Source of the DNA: CAZEKB01 sp964512225
GTDB lineage: Bacteria; Myxococcota_A; UBA796; UBA9615
Assembly: GCA_964512225.1 (NCBI GenBank)
Contig: CAZEKB010000033.1
Location: 1-64,000 of the forward strand
Direction of reading: 5' to 3'
DNA length: 64,000 nucleotides
Numbering within the stretch: the stretch's first letter is position 1; every line of letters starts with the position of its first letter. Positions 52,320 to 62,327 of this stretch are shown here, piece by piece. The notes under the pieces are model-generated. The model did no database searches. It was not told where the DNA came from and worked only from the letters and a program-made list of their open reading frames with translations. The position numbers were made by a program, and so were the translations under genes.

Positions 52320-53003
52320 ATGGCCATCGTCGAAGTCCGCGGTCTGACGCGGACCTACCAGCAGGGGACGCTCGACGTCCCCGCCCTGCGCGGCGTCGAT
52401 CTCGACATCGAGCCCGGCGAGTTCACCGTCCTCATGGGGCCCAGCGGGTCGGGCAAGACGACGCTGCTGAACCAGATCGGTGCGCTGGACATCCCGGACG
52501 CCGGGTCCGTCAAGGTCGAGGGCCGGGAGCTGTCCGGCCTGTCCAAGGGAGAGCTCGCGAAGCTCCGGCTCGACCGCATCGGGTTCGTCTTCCAGGCCTA
52601 CAACCTCATCCCCGTGCTCACCGCGTACGAGAACGCCGAGTTCGTGCTCCTGATGCAGGGCGTGAGCAAGAAGGAGCGGACGGAGCGGGTGATGAAGACC
52701 CTGCACACCGTCGGCCTGGAGGGCATGGAGCACCGGCGCCCGACCGAGCTGTCCGGCGGGCAGCAGCAGCGGGTGGCGGTCGCCCGGGCGATCGCGGGCG
52801 GGCCCGCCCTGGTGCTGGCGGACGAGCCCACGGCGAACCTCGACAGCGCCACCGGCTACGCGCTCATCGAGACCATGAAGAAGCTGAACGAAGAGGACGG
52901 CGTGACCTTCGTCTTCGCCACTCACGATCCCAAGGTGATGGAGCACGCGCGTCGGATCGTGCGGCTCGTCGACGGCAGAATCGATGAGGACATCCACAAA
53001 TGA
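52320..53003 (+). CDS. ABC transporter ATPase (LolD/MacB type)
   Basis: The 227-residue protein has Walker A GPSGSGKTT (about 40-48), the Q-loop AYNLIPVLTAYENAEF, signature LSGGQQQR (about 143), Walker B VLADEPTANLD (about 160) and the switch His in FATHDP. It drives the two permeases before it. Its stop overlaps the start of the LolA-like gene (ATGA), which ties ATPase and carrier together. Confidence 0.88.
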   Translation: MAIVEVRGLTRTYQQGTLDVPALRGVDLDIEPGEFTVLMGPSGSGKTTLLNQIGALDIPDAGSVKVEGRELSGLSKGELAKLRLDRIGFVFQAYNLIPVLTAYENAEFVLLMQGVSKKERTERVMKTLHTVGLEGMEHRRPTELSGGQQQRVAVARAIAGGPALVLADEPTANLDSATGYALIETMKKLNEEDGVTFVFATHDPKVMEHARRIVRLVDGRIDEDIHK

Positions 53004-53749
53004 GAACGCCCGCCCTGATCACCGCGCTCCTGGTCGCGGCCCCCTCCGCGCTCGCCGAGGAGGGCAAGCCCACGCTCGAGTCCCTCCTCAACGGCGTCGA
53101 CGACGTCCAGCGCGGGCAGTCCAGCAAGGCGCGCGTCGCCATGCACGTCAAGACGAAGCGCTGGGAGCGCACGCTCGTGATGGAGAGCTGGTCGCAGGGT
53201 GAGGACAAGTCCCTCATCCGCATCGTCTCCCCCGCCAAGGAGGCGGGCACCGCGACCCTGATGGTCGACGACAACATCTGGAACTACCTGCCCAAGGTCG
53301 ATCGCACGATGAAGGTGCCCGCGTCGATGATGTCGGGCGCGTGGATGGGGTCGCACTTCACCAACAACGACCTCGTGCGCTCGGACCGGCTGGCGGACGT
53401 GTTCACCTACGAGCTCGTGGAGGAGCCCGCGGCGGACGGGGCGGGGCACTGGGTCATCGAGTGCGTGCCCAAGGAGGACGCGGCGATCGTGTGGGGCAAG
53501 GTCGTGGTGAAGGTCCGCGGGGAGGACAGGATCCCCGACGAGATCACGTACTGGGACGAGGACGGCGCCCTCGTGCGCACGATGCAGTTCCTGGACATCC
53601 GCGAGGTGAGCGGCCGCAAGGTCCCCATGAAGATGCGGCTGGTGCCCGCGGATGAGCCCGACGAGTTCACGGAGGTGACGTACCAGGCCCTGGAGTTCGA
53701 CCCGGACCTGCCCCCGGGCACGTTCTCGCTGCAGAGCCTGCGGAAGTAG
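53000..53749 (+). CDS. LolA-like outer-membrane lipoprotein-sorting protein
   Basis: The 249-residue protein has a signal peptide (about 1-19) and matches the PF17131-type LolA-like fold: SLIRIVSPAKEAGTATLMVDD, NIWNYLPKVDRTMKVPASMM and GAWMGSHFTNNDLV (about 70-130), then strands ending FSLQSL. It would carry a lipid or acylated cargo across the periplasm, taken from the ABC transporter encoded just before it. Confidence 0.82.
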   Translation: MRTPALITALLVAAPSALAEEGKPTLESLLNGVDDVQRGQSSKARVAMHVKTKRWERTLVMESWSQGEDKSLIRIVSPAKEAGTATLMVDDNIWNYLPKVDRTMKVPASMMSGAWMGSHFTNNDLVRSDRLADVFTYELVEEPAADGAGHWVIECVPKEDAAIVWGKVVVKVRGEDRIPDEITYWDEDGALVRTMQFLDIREVSGRKVPMKMRLVPADEPDEFTEVTYQALEFDPDLPPGTFSLQSLRK

Positions 53750-53753
53750 CCCG

Positions 53754-55079
53754 GTGCGGCTGGTCCCGGGGCTGGTGGCGGCGTGCCTGCTGCTCCCCAC
53801 GGGCGCCCACGCCGCCCGCGTCGTCGACACGGATCGGCTCCAGATCGACGTCGGGGGCGACATCAAGGGCTTCTTCGACGCCGTCTTCCCCTACGAGCAC
53901 CTGATCATGCCCGAGGACCCGATCGCGTCGGCGGCGCTCGACTTCCGGTTCAAGTTCTCGGGCGACTACTCGACCTGGCTCAGCTGGGAGCTGCACCACT
54001 CGCTGACGGCGCGGTTCCGGCCCGGAGAGGCCACGACCTTCGGCATCACCCCGGGCACGGGGCAGCCGGTCGCCGACGAGGCGCTGACGATGTCGTACAC
54101 GGCGGTCGATACGCCGCACTTCGAGCTGGCGGGGCGCTTCGACCGGCTCAACCTGAGCTTCCACCTGCCCGGCCTCGACATCTCGATCGGGCGGCAGCCG
54201 GTGAGCTTCGGGACCGGGCTGTTCTTCACGCCCATGGACCTGCTCGCGCCGTACACGCCGCAGGTGGTGGACCGGGAGTACAAGCCGGGGGTGGACGCCG
54301 CCCGCTTCGACGGCTTCCTGGGCGCGACCGGGCGGCTGACGGGCGTCGTGGGCGTCATCGAGGAGTTCTCGCTCGAGGGGCTGTTCGTGGCGGGGTACGG
54401 CGGGTTCACCGTGGGCGTGACGGACCTGAACTTCTTCGCCGCGAAGATCCGCAAGGACCTGGTGGTCGGGGTCGGGACGGCGTCGTCGATCGGGCCCGTC
54501 GGGGTGCACGCGGACGTCACGGTGACCGTCCCGTTCGAGGGCGAGGACACGTGCCCGGGGGCGAACTCCCTGGCCGATGAAGACGAGGCCTGTCCCCCGT
54601 TCTTCCGCGGGGTGGTGGGGGCGGACATCCGGACGGGGTTCGGGATGTCGGTCGCGGGCGAGTTCTACGTGCAGACGGCCGGGGCGACGGACCGGACGCG
54701 GTACCTCGAGGTGGCGACGCGGCCGCGGTTCGCCCGGGGCGAGCTGTGGACGATGGGCACGTTCTACGGCGGGCTGTCGATCACGCAGGAGATCATCCCC
54801 ATCGTGTTCGTCAACGTATCGCTGATGACGAACTTCCTGGATCCGAGCTTCTTCGTGGCGCCGGGCCTCACGTGGTCGGTGTCCGAGAACGCGGAGTTCG
54901 CCATCGGCGGGTTCTTCACCATCGGCGCGAGGCCGGACGAGGTCGAACTCGTCGATCTCATCGACCCGGACACGCTCCAGCCGCTCTCCGAGGACGAGCT
55001 CTTGGAGGTGATCCGGAGCAACAGCGAGTTCGGCCTCGCCCCCCACCAGTTCTACGCCCAGCTCAAGTTCTACTTCTAG
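53754..55079 (+). CDS. Predicted outer-membrane beta-barrel protein of the Lol-like cassette
   Basis: From GTG 53754 the 441-residue protein has a signal peptide (about 1-20) and alternating strands throughout (FRFKFSGDYSTWLSW, ISIGRQPVSFGTGLFF, GFGMSVAGEFYV), ending in FYF, a barrel C-terminus. The motif GRQPVSFG resembles DUF1302/alginate-export-type porins. Position after the LolA-like gene suggests it receives or exports the same cargo. Four bases separate the genes. Confidence 0.68.
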   Translation: MRLVPGLVAACLLLPTGAHAARVVDTDRLQIDVGGDIKGFFDAVFPYEHLIMPEDPIASAALDFRFKFSGDYSTWLSWELHHSLTARFRPGEATTFGITPGTGQPVADEALTMSYTAVDTPHFELAGRFDRLNLSFHLPGLDISIGRQPVSFGTGLFFTPMDLLAPYTPQVVDREYKPGVDAARFDGFLGATGRLTGVVGVIEEFSLEGLFVAGYGGFTVGVTDLNFFAAKIRKDLVVGVGTASSIGPVGVHADVTVTVPFEGEDTCPGANSLADEDEACPPFFRGVVGADIRTGFGMSVAGEFYVQTAGATDRTRYLEVATRPRFARGELWTMGTFYGGLSITQEIIPIVFVNVSLMTNFLDPSFFVAPGLTWSVSENAEFAIGGFFTIGARPDEVELVDLIDPDTLQPLSEDELLEVIRSNSEFGLAPHQFYAQLKFYF

Positions 55080-55111
55080 GGCCGGCGGCTAGACTCCGCG
55101 CGGAGGTTCAC

Positions 55112-55318
55112 ATGGCCGATCGAGACGTAGAACGCGACTGCCCCACGGACCGCTTCGTGGCCACCTTGCGCCGCGTGGCCGACGCCTTGGAGGCGGGCGA
55201 GCCGTGGCGCATCCAGGTGGCGAACCAGCGCTTCACCGTGCCCGTGGACGCGACCCTGTCCATCGAGCACGAGGTGAGCGACGGGGCGGAGGAGCTCGAG
55301 CTGCAGCTCAAGTGGTGA
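55112..55318 (+). CDS. Amphi-Trp domain protein
   Basis: The 68-residue protein matches the amphi-Trp family: FVATLRRVADALEAGEPWRI, VPVDATLSIEHEV and the terminal EELELQLKW with the Trp that names the family. Its role is unknown. GGAGG lies six bases before ATG 55112, and TAGACT (55090-55095) may be its -10 box. Confidence 0.75.
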   Translation: MADRDVERDCPTDRFVATLRRVADALEAGEPWRIQVANQRFTVPVDATLSIEHEVSDGAEELELQLKW

Positions 55319-55342
55319 CCGGCTCCGCCTGGAGCGGGACGG

Positions 55343-55996
55343 TCAGAACGTGGGCACCGGGGCCGCGAGGAGGGTCCAGATGAAGGCGAAGTGCATCATC
55401 GCGCCGCCGAGGACGAACAGGTGCCAGACCTCGTGGTGCCCGAACGTCGATGGCCAGGGGTCCGGCCACCGCTTCGCGTATACGACCGCTCCCACCGTGT
55501 AGACCACGCCGCCGCCGAGCAGCAGCGACAGGCTCAAGGGAGCGAGGTGGGGGAGCATCCACCAGATGGGCACCAGCGCGATCCACCCCAGGGCGAGGTA
55601 GAGCGTGAGCCCCACCCACGTGGGGGCGTCGATCCATACGAGCTTCACGGCCACACCCAGCAGCGCGATGCCGCCGACGATCGCGATCATCGTGATCCGC
55701 GTCGAGCCGTGCAGGAGGTGGAACAGGGGCGGCATGTAGCTGCCCGCGATGAGCAGGAAGATCGCGCTGTGATCGAGGCGCCGCAGCCACTTGTTGCCGC
55801 GGTCGCCCAGGTCGAGGAAGTGATAGATCGTCGATGCACCGAACAGCGCGACCAGCGATCCCCCGTAGATGGACATCGCGGTCACCTTGGACGCGCTGTG
55901 GGTGGAGTGGCCGACCAGGGCCACGAGCCCCACGACCGCGAGCAGGAACCCTCCGAAGTGGGTCGCAGCGCTCCAGGGTTCCTTGCCGAACTTCAT
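55343..55996 (-). CDS. Hemolysin III / PAQR family membrane protein
   Basis: The 217-residue protein has seven membrane segments and the family metal site: GASTIYHFLDLGDRG with the first His and RLDHSAIFLLIAGSY with Asp-His (about 70-85), and the closing GHHEVWHLFVLGGAMMHF with the His pair (about 188-200). Relatives include adiponectin receptors and bacterial Hly-III; zinc-dependent ceramidase-like activity is proposed for the superfamily. A GGAG lies shortly before ATG 55996. Confidence 0.83.
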   Translation of the reverse strand: MKFGKEPWSAATHFGGFLLAVVGLVALVGHSTHSASKVTAMSIYGGSLVALFGASTIYHFLDLGDRGNKWLRRLDHSAIFLLIAGSYMPPLFHLLHGSTRITMIAIVGGIALLGVAVKLVWIDAPTWVGLTLYLALGWIALVPIWWMLPHLAPLSLSLLLGGGVVYTVGAVVYAKRWPDPWPSTFGHHEVWHLFVLGGAMMHFAFIWTLLAAPVPTF

Positions 55997-56022
55997 GAGA
56001 CTCCAGGGGTGTCATAACTGAC

Positions 56023-56032
56023 CCGCGGGTAA
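56023..56032. promoter_or_regulatory. Palindrome ACCCGCGGGT between divergent genes
   Basis: A perfect 10-bp palindrome with partly symmetric flanks (aactg, taact) lies 27 bases from the hemolysin III start and 86 from the cytochrome start. It is a candidate operator; the regulator is unknown. Confidence 0.35.
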
Positions 56033-56117
56033 CTTAGCTGCCTGGCCGAGGATCGCAACCGGTACACGACAGATCGGTCGCGTCCGTTTCGGCGTGGGAC
56101 TTGCATGAGACGGAGGC

Positions 56118-57461
56118 GTGCCTCCGTCACTCCGCATCCTTCCGGTCTTGCTTCTCCTCGTCGGGTGCGGTGTGGCGGAGGCCCCCTCGGCCACCTGGGA
56201 CGAGGTCCTCGATCCCGCTGCGTGCGCCGAATGCCACCCCGATCAGTACGCCGAGTGGGCCGGGAGCATGCACGCCTACACCGGCGTGGACCCGATCTTC
56301 AAGGCGATGAACGCGAGGGCTCAGCGCGAGTCGGACGGGGCCCTCGGTGACTACTGTGTGGGCTGCCACTCGCCCATGGCCGTGCGCGAGGGCTGGACGG
56401 AGGACGGGACCGACCTCGACGAGGTCCCCGCCCACCTGCGCGGGGTGACCTGCGTGTTCTGTCACACCGCCCTGTTGGTGCCCGTGGACCACAACAGCTC
56501 GCACGTCTTGTCGGGCGAGCCCGTCATGCGGGGCGCCATCGCCGACCCGGTGCCCAATGCCTTCCACGCCTCGGAGTACGGCATCCTCCAGGACCGCAAC
56601 GAGCCCGGCTCGTCGGAGCTCTGCGGGTCCTGCCACTGCGTATTCACCCCGCAGGGCGTGCACGTCGAGCGCACGAACCGGGAGTGGAAGGCCAGCGTAT
56701 TCAACGACCAGGGGCCCGGCCGACTGAGCTGTTCCGGATGCCACATGCGTGGGCGAGACGGCACAGCCGCGGTGGGGCACGACGGTCCCGAGCGCCGGCT
56801 GCACGACCACTCGTTCCCGGGCGTGGACACCGCCCTCACGGCGTTCCCGGGCAAGGAGGACCAGGCCGAGGCGATCCAGCAGGAGCTCGACTTCTCGGTC
56901 CAGGGCGAGCTCTGCGTCGGGCCCGCGACCGGCGGCGTGGAGATCGTGGTGCAGCTCGACAACGTGGGGAGCGGGCACTCCTTCCCCAGCGGCGCCGCCT
57001 ACGACCGGCGAGTCTGGGTGGAGGTCGTGGCGTACGACGAAGCGAACGCGGTGCTGTTCGAGTCCGGGGTCGTCGCGGACGGCGAGCCGGTCGTGGACGC
57101 GATGGCGGGCGACCCGTACGCCTGGGAGTTCCGAGACCGGCACTACGACGCGAACGGGGACCCCGTGGACATGTCCTGGAACGCGGTGGAGGTCGAGGGC
57201 GCGCTGCTTCCCTTCGCCACCACGAACGACCCGTCCGACCCGGCGTACGTGCACGCAGTCCGCCAGGCGTACCCGGTGCGGGGGACGATCCCGGCGCGAG
57301 TCACGGCGCGGGTGCGGATCCGCGCGACGGGGCTCGACATCCTCGACACGCTCATCGCGAACGACGGGCTGGATCCCGCGCTCCGGGACCTCATGCCGAC
57401 GTGGGATCTCGGCGGCACCGTGCTCGAGTGGACGGGCCCCGTCGGGAGCTGCGTCCGGTAG
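56118..57461 (+). CDS. Multihaem c-type cytochrome lipoprotein
   Basis: From GTG 56118 the 447-residue protein has a lipobox (LLLLVGC, Cys17) and five CxxCH haem sites: CAECH (36), CVGCH (80), CVFCH (about 113), CGSCH (about 173) and CSGCH (about 210). This resembles the cytochrome c-554 family N-terminal half. The rest (about 250-447) is a beta-rich domain that starts with a Cys and has SGHSFPSGAAYDRRVW, a motif also seen in NrfA/c554-associated proteins. It would shuttle electrons outside the inner membrane. It is convergent with the formate dehydrogenase gene, 12 bases apart, which makes a redox link tempting but unproven. Confidence 0.83.
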   Translation: MPPSLRILPVLLLLVGCGVAEAPSATWDEVLDPAACAECHPDQYAEWAGSMHAYTGVDPIFKAMNARAQRESDGALGDYCVGCHSPMAVREGWTEDGTDLDEVPAHLRGVTCVFCHTALLVPVDHNSSHVLSGEPVMRGAIADPVPNAFHASEYGILQDRNEPGSSELCGSCHCVFTPQGVHVERTNREWKASVFNDQGPGRLSCSGCHMRGRDGTAAVGHDGPERRLHDHSFPGVDTALTAFPGKEDQAEAIQQELDFSVQGELCVGPATGGVEIVVQLDNVGSGHSFPSGAAYDRRVWVEVVAYDEANAVLFESGVVADGEPVVDAMAGDPYAWEFRDRHYDANGDPVDMSWNAVEVEGALLPFATTNDPSDPAYVHAVRQAYPVRGTIPARVTARVRIRATGLDILDTLIANDGLDPALRDLMPTWDLGGTVLEWTGPVGSCVR

Positions 57462-57473
57462 GCAGGGCCCCGG

Positions 57474-60173
57474 TCAGGCTCCCAGGCGCTCCACGCGCAC
57501 CGCGCAGACCTTGTACTCGCCCGTCCCGGTGACGGAGTCGCCCGCGTCGTTGGTGAGGCGGTTGGTGATCGCGTCGGGGAAGTGCAGCGGCATCCACACG
57601 CACCCGCGGCGCATGCGCGCGCTCTCCCAGACCTGCGCCTCGATCGCCCCGCGCCGGGAGACGACCTTCACCGTCTGGCGGTCGCTCAGCCCCAGCCGAC
57701 GGATGTCGCGCCGGTGCATCTCGATGAAGTTGGTGGGTTGCTTCGCCATCGCGCCGTCCGCGCGCAGTGTCTGCGTGCCCGCGTTGTAGTGGTATAGCGT
57801 GCGGCCGGTGGACAGGACCAGGGGGTACTCGTCGTCGGGCAGCTCGTCCGACGGCCGGAACGCCACGCCCTGGAACGGTGCCTTGCCCTTGAGGGGGCCG
57901 TCGCCGTGCAGGGTGGGGGTGCCGGGGTGGTCCGGCGTGGGGCACGGCCACTGCAGACCGCCCTCGGCCTCGATGCGCTCGTGGCTGATCCCGCCGAACT
58001 TGTCCGCCAGCGACGCCATCTCCGCGTAGACCTCGGCCGGGCTCGCGTACCGCGGCATGTCGTACCCGCACGCCCGGGCGAGATCGGCGACGATCTCCCA
58101 GTCCGCGCGCGCCTGCCCCGGCGGCTCCACCGCCTTGCGGACCCGCTGCACCCGCCGGTCGGAGTTCGTGAACACGCCCTCCTTCTCGGCGAAGCAGGCG
58201 GCCGGGAGCACGACGTCGGCGAACTGCATCGTGACCGTGGGCAGGATGTCCTGCACGACCACGAACTCGCAGAGGTTGAGGCCCATCTCCACCTGGGAGG
58301 CGTTGGGCTCGCTCAGGACGATGTCCTCGCCCATCACGTAGAGGCCCTTGACCTTCCCCTTCGTGAGCTCCTTCATCATGACGTTGAGGTTGAGCCCGTC
58401 GTGGGGCGACAGGGGCACACCCCAGGCCTCCTCGAACTTCGCCCGCGCCGCCGGGTCCGTCACCTTCTGGTAGCCGGGATAGAAGACCGGCGAGGCCCCC
58501 GCGTCGTTGGCCCCCTGCACGTTGTTCTGCCCGCGCAGGGGGTTCATGCCCGCGCTGCGGATGCCCAGGTGGCCCGTCATCAGGACGAGGTTGGCGAGGC
58601 TGTAGACGTTGTCCGTGCCGTGCGTGTGTTCGGTGATCCCCAGCGTGTAGTAGATGCCGGCCTTGCGCGTCGTGGCGTACATGCGCGCGGCCTCGCGGAT
58701 GTCGTCCGCGGGGCAGCCGGTGACCTCCTCGGCCCACTCCGGCGTGGTCTCGGCGACGGCCGCCACGACGTCCTCGAAGTGTTCGGTGTGCTCCGCGATG
58801 AAGTCCTTGTCGTGCAGCCCCTCTTCGATGATCACGTGGGCCATGGCCGTGAGCAGCGCGACGTCCGTGCCCGGCCGCAGCTGCAGGTACACGTCGGCGA
58901 TCTCGGACAGCCAGATCGCCCGCGGGTCCGCGACGATCAGCTTGCTGCCGCGCAGCTTCGCCCGCTTCATCTCCATCGCGATGATGGGATGCGCCTCGGT
59001 GGTGTTCGAGCCGATGACGAACATCAGCTCCGTGTCGCGGATCTCGGGGATCGAGTTGGTCATCGCCCCCGCGCCGAACATGGTCACCAGACCGGCGACC
59101 GTCGGAGCGTGTCAGGTGGCCGCGCACTGGTGGCAGTTGTTGGTCCCGAACGCGGCCCGGGCCAGCTTCTGCACCAGGTAGTTCTCTTCGCCCGTGCACC
59201 GCGACGAGCTGATGAAGCCCAGGGAGTCGGCGCCGTGGCGCTCCGCGACGCCCATGAGGCCGTCCGCCGCCGCGCGGATCGCTTCGTCCCAGGTCGCGGG
59301 GACGAGCTCGCCGTTCTTCCGCACGAGGGGGGTCGTGAGCCGGTCCTCGTGGTGGATGAACTCGTAGGCGAAGCGGCCCTTCACGCACAGGTTGCCGTCG
59401 TTGACCGTCGTGCCCGGGGGCGGACTCGTGACGCGGACGACCCGGCCGTCGCGGACGTGCACGTCCATCTGGCAGCCCACGCCGCAGAAGTTGCACGTCG
59501 TGCGGACGCGCTCCTCGGCATCGATGGCCATGCCCACGAGCTTCTTCTCGGACATCGCCCCGGTGGGGCAGGTGTCGATGCAGCCGCCGCAGAGCTCGCA
59601 CGTGGAGTCGAGCAGGGATACCTGATCGGCCGTGGCGATCGTGGTCGACGCGCCTCGGCCCGCGAGCGTGATCGCGGACACGCCCTCGACCTCGTCGCAG
59701 TAGCGGACGCAGCGGGCGCAGCTGATGCAGCTCTCCGGGTCGAAGTGGATGTAGGGGTTCGGGTCCTCCCGGCCCTCGCGCTTCGCGTGGATCGGCGTGT
59801 AGGTGGGGCCGGTGCCGTAGGTGCCCACGTGGGTTCGCACGTCGTTCACGGGCCCGCGCTCGACGGGCAGGCCGTCGACGTCCAGGGGCGCGTCCGCGAG
59901 GTAGAGGCTCAGGAGGTTGCGGCGGTGACGCTGGACGCGCTCGGAGCCGGTCGTGACCTCGAGGCCCTCGCTGACCTTGTAGGCGCACGCGGGCTGCATG
60001 CGGCGTTGGTCGCTGACCTCCACGAGGCACATGCGGCAGGCGCCCGTGGGGGCCAGGCGCTCGTCGTGGCACAGCGTGGGGATCTCGATCCCGAGCCGCG
60101 CGGCGACGTCCTGGACGGTCTCGCCCGAGCGCGCGGCGACGACGTGACCGTCGATGGTGATCGAGATGCTCAT
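57474..60173 (-). CDS. fdhA: Formate dehydrogenase catalytic subunit, selenocysteine-containing, NAD-linked type
   Basis: Read through TGA 59112-59114 as Sec354, this is 899 residues. In order: [2Fe-2S] ferredoxin domain (Cys35, 46, 49, 63), a His/Cys region, two 4Fe-4S sites (Cys149-159; Cys192-202), the CNFCGVGC cluster of the molybdopterin oxidoreductase fold (about 227-234), then the active site CHQCAAT-U-HAPTVAGL, where Sec binds Mo or W, and the C-terminal molybdopterin-binding domain (about 780-899). This is the plan of soluble FdhA/FdsA enzymes that oxidise formate and pass electrons to a NuoF-like subunit, encoded here by the first gene of the operon. No twin-Arg signal is present, so it is cytoplasmic. 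The SECIS has the classical GGTCT loop. Confidence 0.92.
59082..59111 (-). promoter_or_regulatory. SECIS hairpin of the formate dehydrogenase gene
   Basis: Eleven bases after TGA 59114-59112, the stem GGTCGCC (59100-59094) pairs with GGTGACC (59088-59082), with one mismatch, around the loop GGTCT. The loop sequence is the same as that of the E. coli fdhF SECIS and starts 19 bases after the UGA. Confidence 0.85.
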
Positions 60174-60185
60174 CGGCCGACCAGT

Positions 60186-60998
60186 CTACCGCCCGCGGGC
60201 CTCTCTGGGATCCCCGGCCTGCACCGCGGCGAGCCGCTCCAGGACGACCGGCCACCCCCCCAGCACCGCGTCCGCCGCCTCGAGGCGGGTCGTGGCGGCC
60301 GCGCGGTCTCCCCGGCGGAGATCGAGCTCCGCCAGCTGCAGGTGGAGCCACGCCGCGGGCTCGGCGGGTCGACCGTCGTAGGCGTCGAGGGCGTCGCGGA
60401 AGGAGCCCTCGGCGGCGTCGAGGTCGCCCAGGTCCACGTAGAGCAGCCCGAGCGCGGCGAACGCCCCGGAGGTGGGCGCGGCGGCGACCGACGCGTCGAG
60501 GAGGCGGCGCGCGTCGGCGAGGTCGCCCCGACCCCGCGCCAGGGAGCCGCGCTGCAGGAGCATCGCCGACTGCTCGGGCCGGATCCCCGCGGGCCACGCG
60601 GCCACGACGTCGAGGTCGGCGGCGGCCTCTGCGTGCCGGTGCATCGTCCGGTGCAGGCCCGCGCGCACGAAGAACGGGCCGGACCCGGCGGGGGCCCGGT
60701 CGAACGCCTGCTCCAGGAGGTCTTCGGCGCGCGCCCGGTCCTCGCCCGACCGGGTGAGGCGGGCCCGGCGCAGGACGGCCGCGGCGGCGTGCTCGAGGTC
60801 CACCCAGGACGTCGGGTCCGCCTCCGCGCGGGCGATGGCGGCGGCGACGGCGGCGTCGACGGCGGCCAGCTCGTCTCCGTAGGCCACGGGCGCGCGGGCG
60901 GGCGCGGACCAGGGGACGGGGGTCGCCTCGACGGGCGGCGGGGCCGGACCGCGGCAGCCCGCGCCGACGATCGCGGCCGCGATCAGTGCGAGGCGCAT
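60186..60998 (-). CDS. TPR-repeat lipoprotein
   Basis: The 270-residue protein has a lipobox (IAAAIVGAGC, Cys15), a Pro-rich spacer, and about five helical TPR-like repeats (LLEQAFDRAPAGSGPFFVRA, GAFAALGLLYVDLGDLDAAE). It may scaffold other secreted proteins. It is 10 and 12 bases from its neighbours, inside the formate dehydrogenase operon. Confidence 0.7.
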   Translation of the reverse strand: MRLALIAAAIVGAGCRGPAPPPVEATPVPWSAPARAPVAYGDELAAVDAAVAAAIARAEADPTSWVDLEHAAAAVLRRARLTRSGEDRARAEDLLEQAFDRAPAGSGPFFVRAGLHRTMHRHAEAAADLDVVAAWPAGIRPEQSAMLLQRGSLARGRGDLADARRLLDASVAAAPTSGAFAALGLLYVDLGDLDAAEGSFRDALDAYDGRPAEPAAWLHLQLAELDLRRGDRAAATTRLEAADAVLGGWPVVLERLAAVQAGDPREARGR

Positions 60999-61008
60999 CC
61001 GCGGGGGA

Positions 61009-61725
<717 letters not shown>

Positions 61726-61727
61726 CG

Positions 61728-62327
61728 CTACTCCCTCCCCGTGGTGGCCCACACGTCGATCGTGCCGGACGCGGGCAGCTCGACGGCGATGACCATGACG
61801 TTGCGCCCGGCGAAGAAGTCGCGCGTGCCGTCGAAGGCGATGGTCGCCGTCGCGAGCGTGTCGGTGAAGCCCTGGTAGTCGAAGAAGAAGGGATCGTCCG
61901 CGAGGCCCGCCCAGACCTTGTTGCCCGAGCCGGTGATCGTGGTCTCCACCGGACCCTCGAGCACGGTGGTCGCGGAGAGGCCGAAGGTCGCCTGCACGCC
62001 CCAGTCGCTCGCGCCGTTCTGCCCGAACCGGACGGACACCGTCTCGTCCGCGACCCCGTCGGCGTTCGTATCGACGTGCACCTCGTAGAGCGCCTCGTCG
62101 TCGTAGACGGGGGCCCCGCCATCGCCCAGCGCCGGGATCAGCGGGTTGAACGTCACGATCGCGGTGAGGGTGCCCGAGTCGACCCACGCGTAGAGGTCGG
62201 CGATGTCGGTGACGGGGTCTGCCTGGGTCCCCGGCGCTTCGGCGTGATCGGCCGCGTCCGGCGTGGAGATGCCGATCGCGGCGGCGCCCAGGAGGGCCGC
62301 CGCGGTCGCCGCGAGTCGCACCTTCAT
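61728..62327 (-). CDS. Secreted protein carrying the N-terminal half of a DUF4331 protein
   Basis: The 199-residue protein has a signal peptide (about 1-25), then DHAEAPGTQADPVTDIADLYAWVD, whose His-x-x-Ala-Pro and Asp-x-Asp-x-Tyr pattern opens DUF4331 domains, and the strand repeats typical of it (VTFNPLIPAL, VYDDEALYEVHVDTN, KVWAGLADDPFFFD). It stops where the C-terminal half of the family would begin; that part is encoded by the next gene. Its ATG overlaps the stop of the NuoEF-like gene, so it belongs to the formate dehydrogenase operon. Confidence 0.8.
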   Translation of the reverse strand: MKVRLAATAAALLGAAAIGISTPDAADHAEAPGTQADPVTDIADLYAWVDSGTLTAIVTFNPLIPALGDGGAPVYDDEALYEVHVDTNADGVADETVSVRFGQNGASDWGVQATFGLSATTVLEGPVETTITGSGNKVWAGLADDPFFFDYQGFTDTLATATIAFDGTRDFFAGRNVMVIAVELPASGTIDVWATTGRE

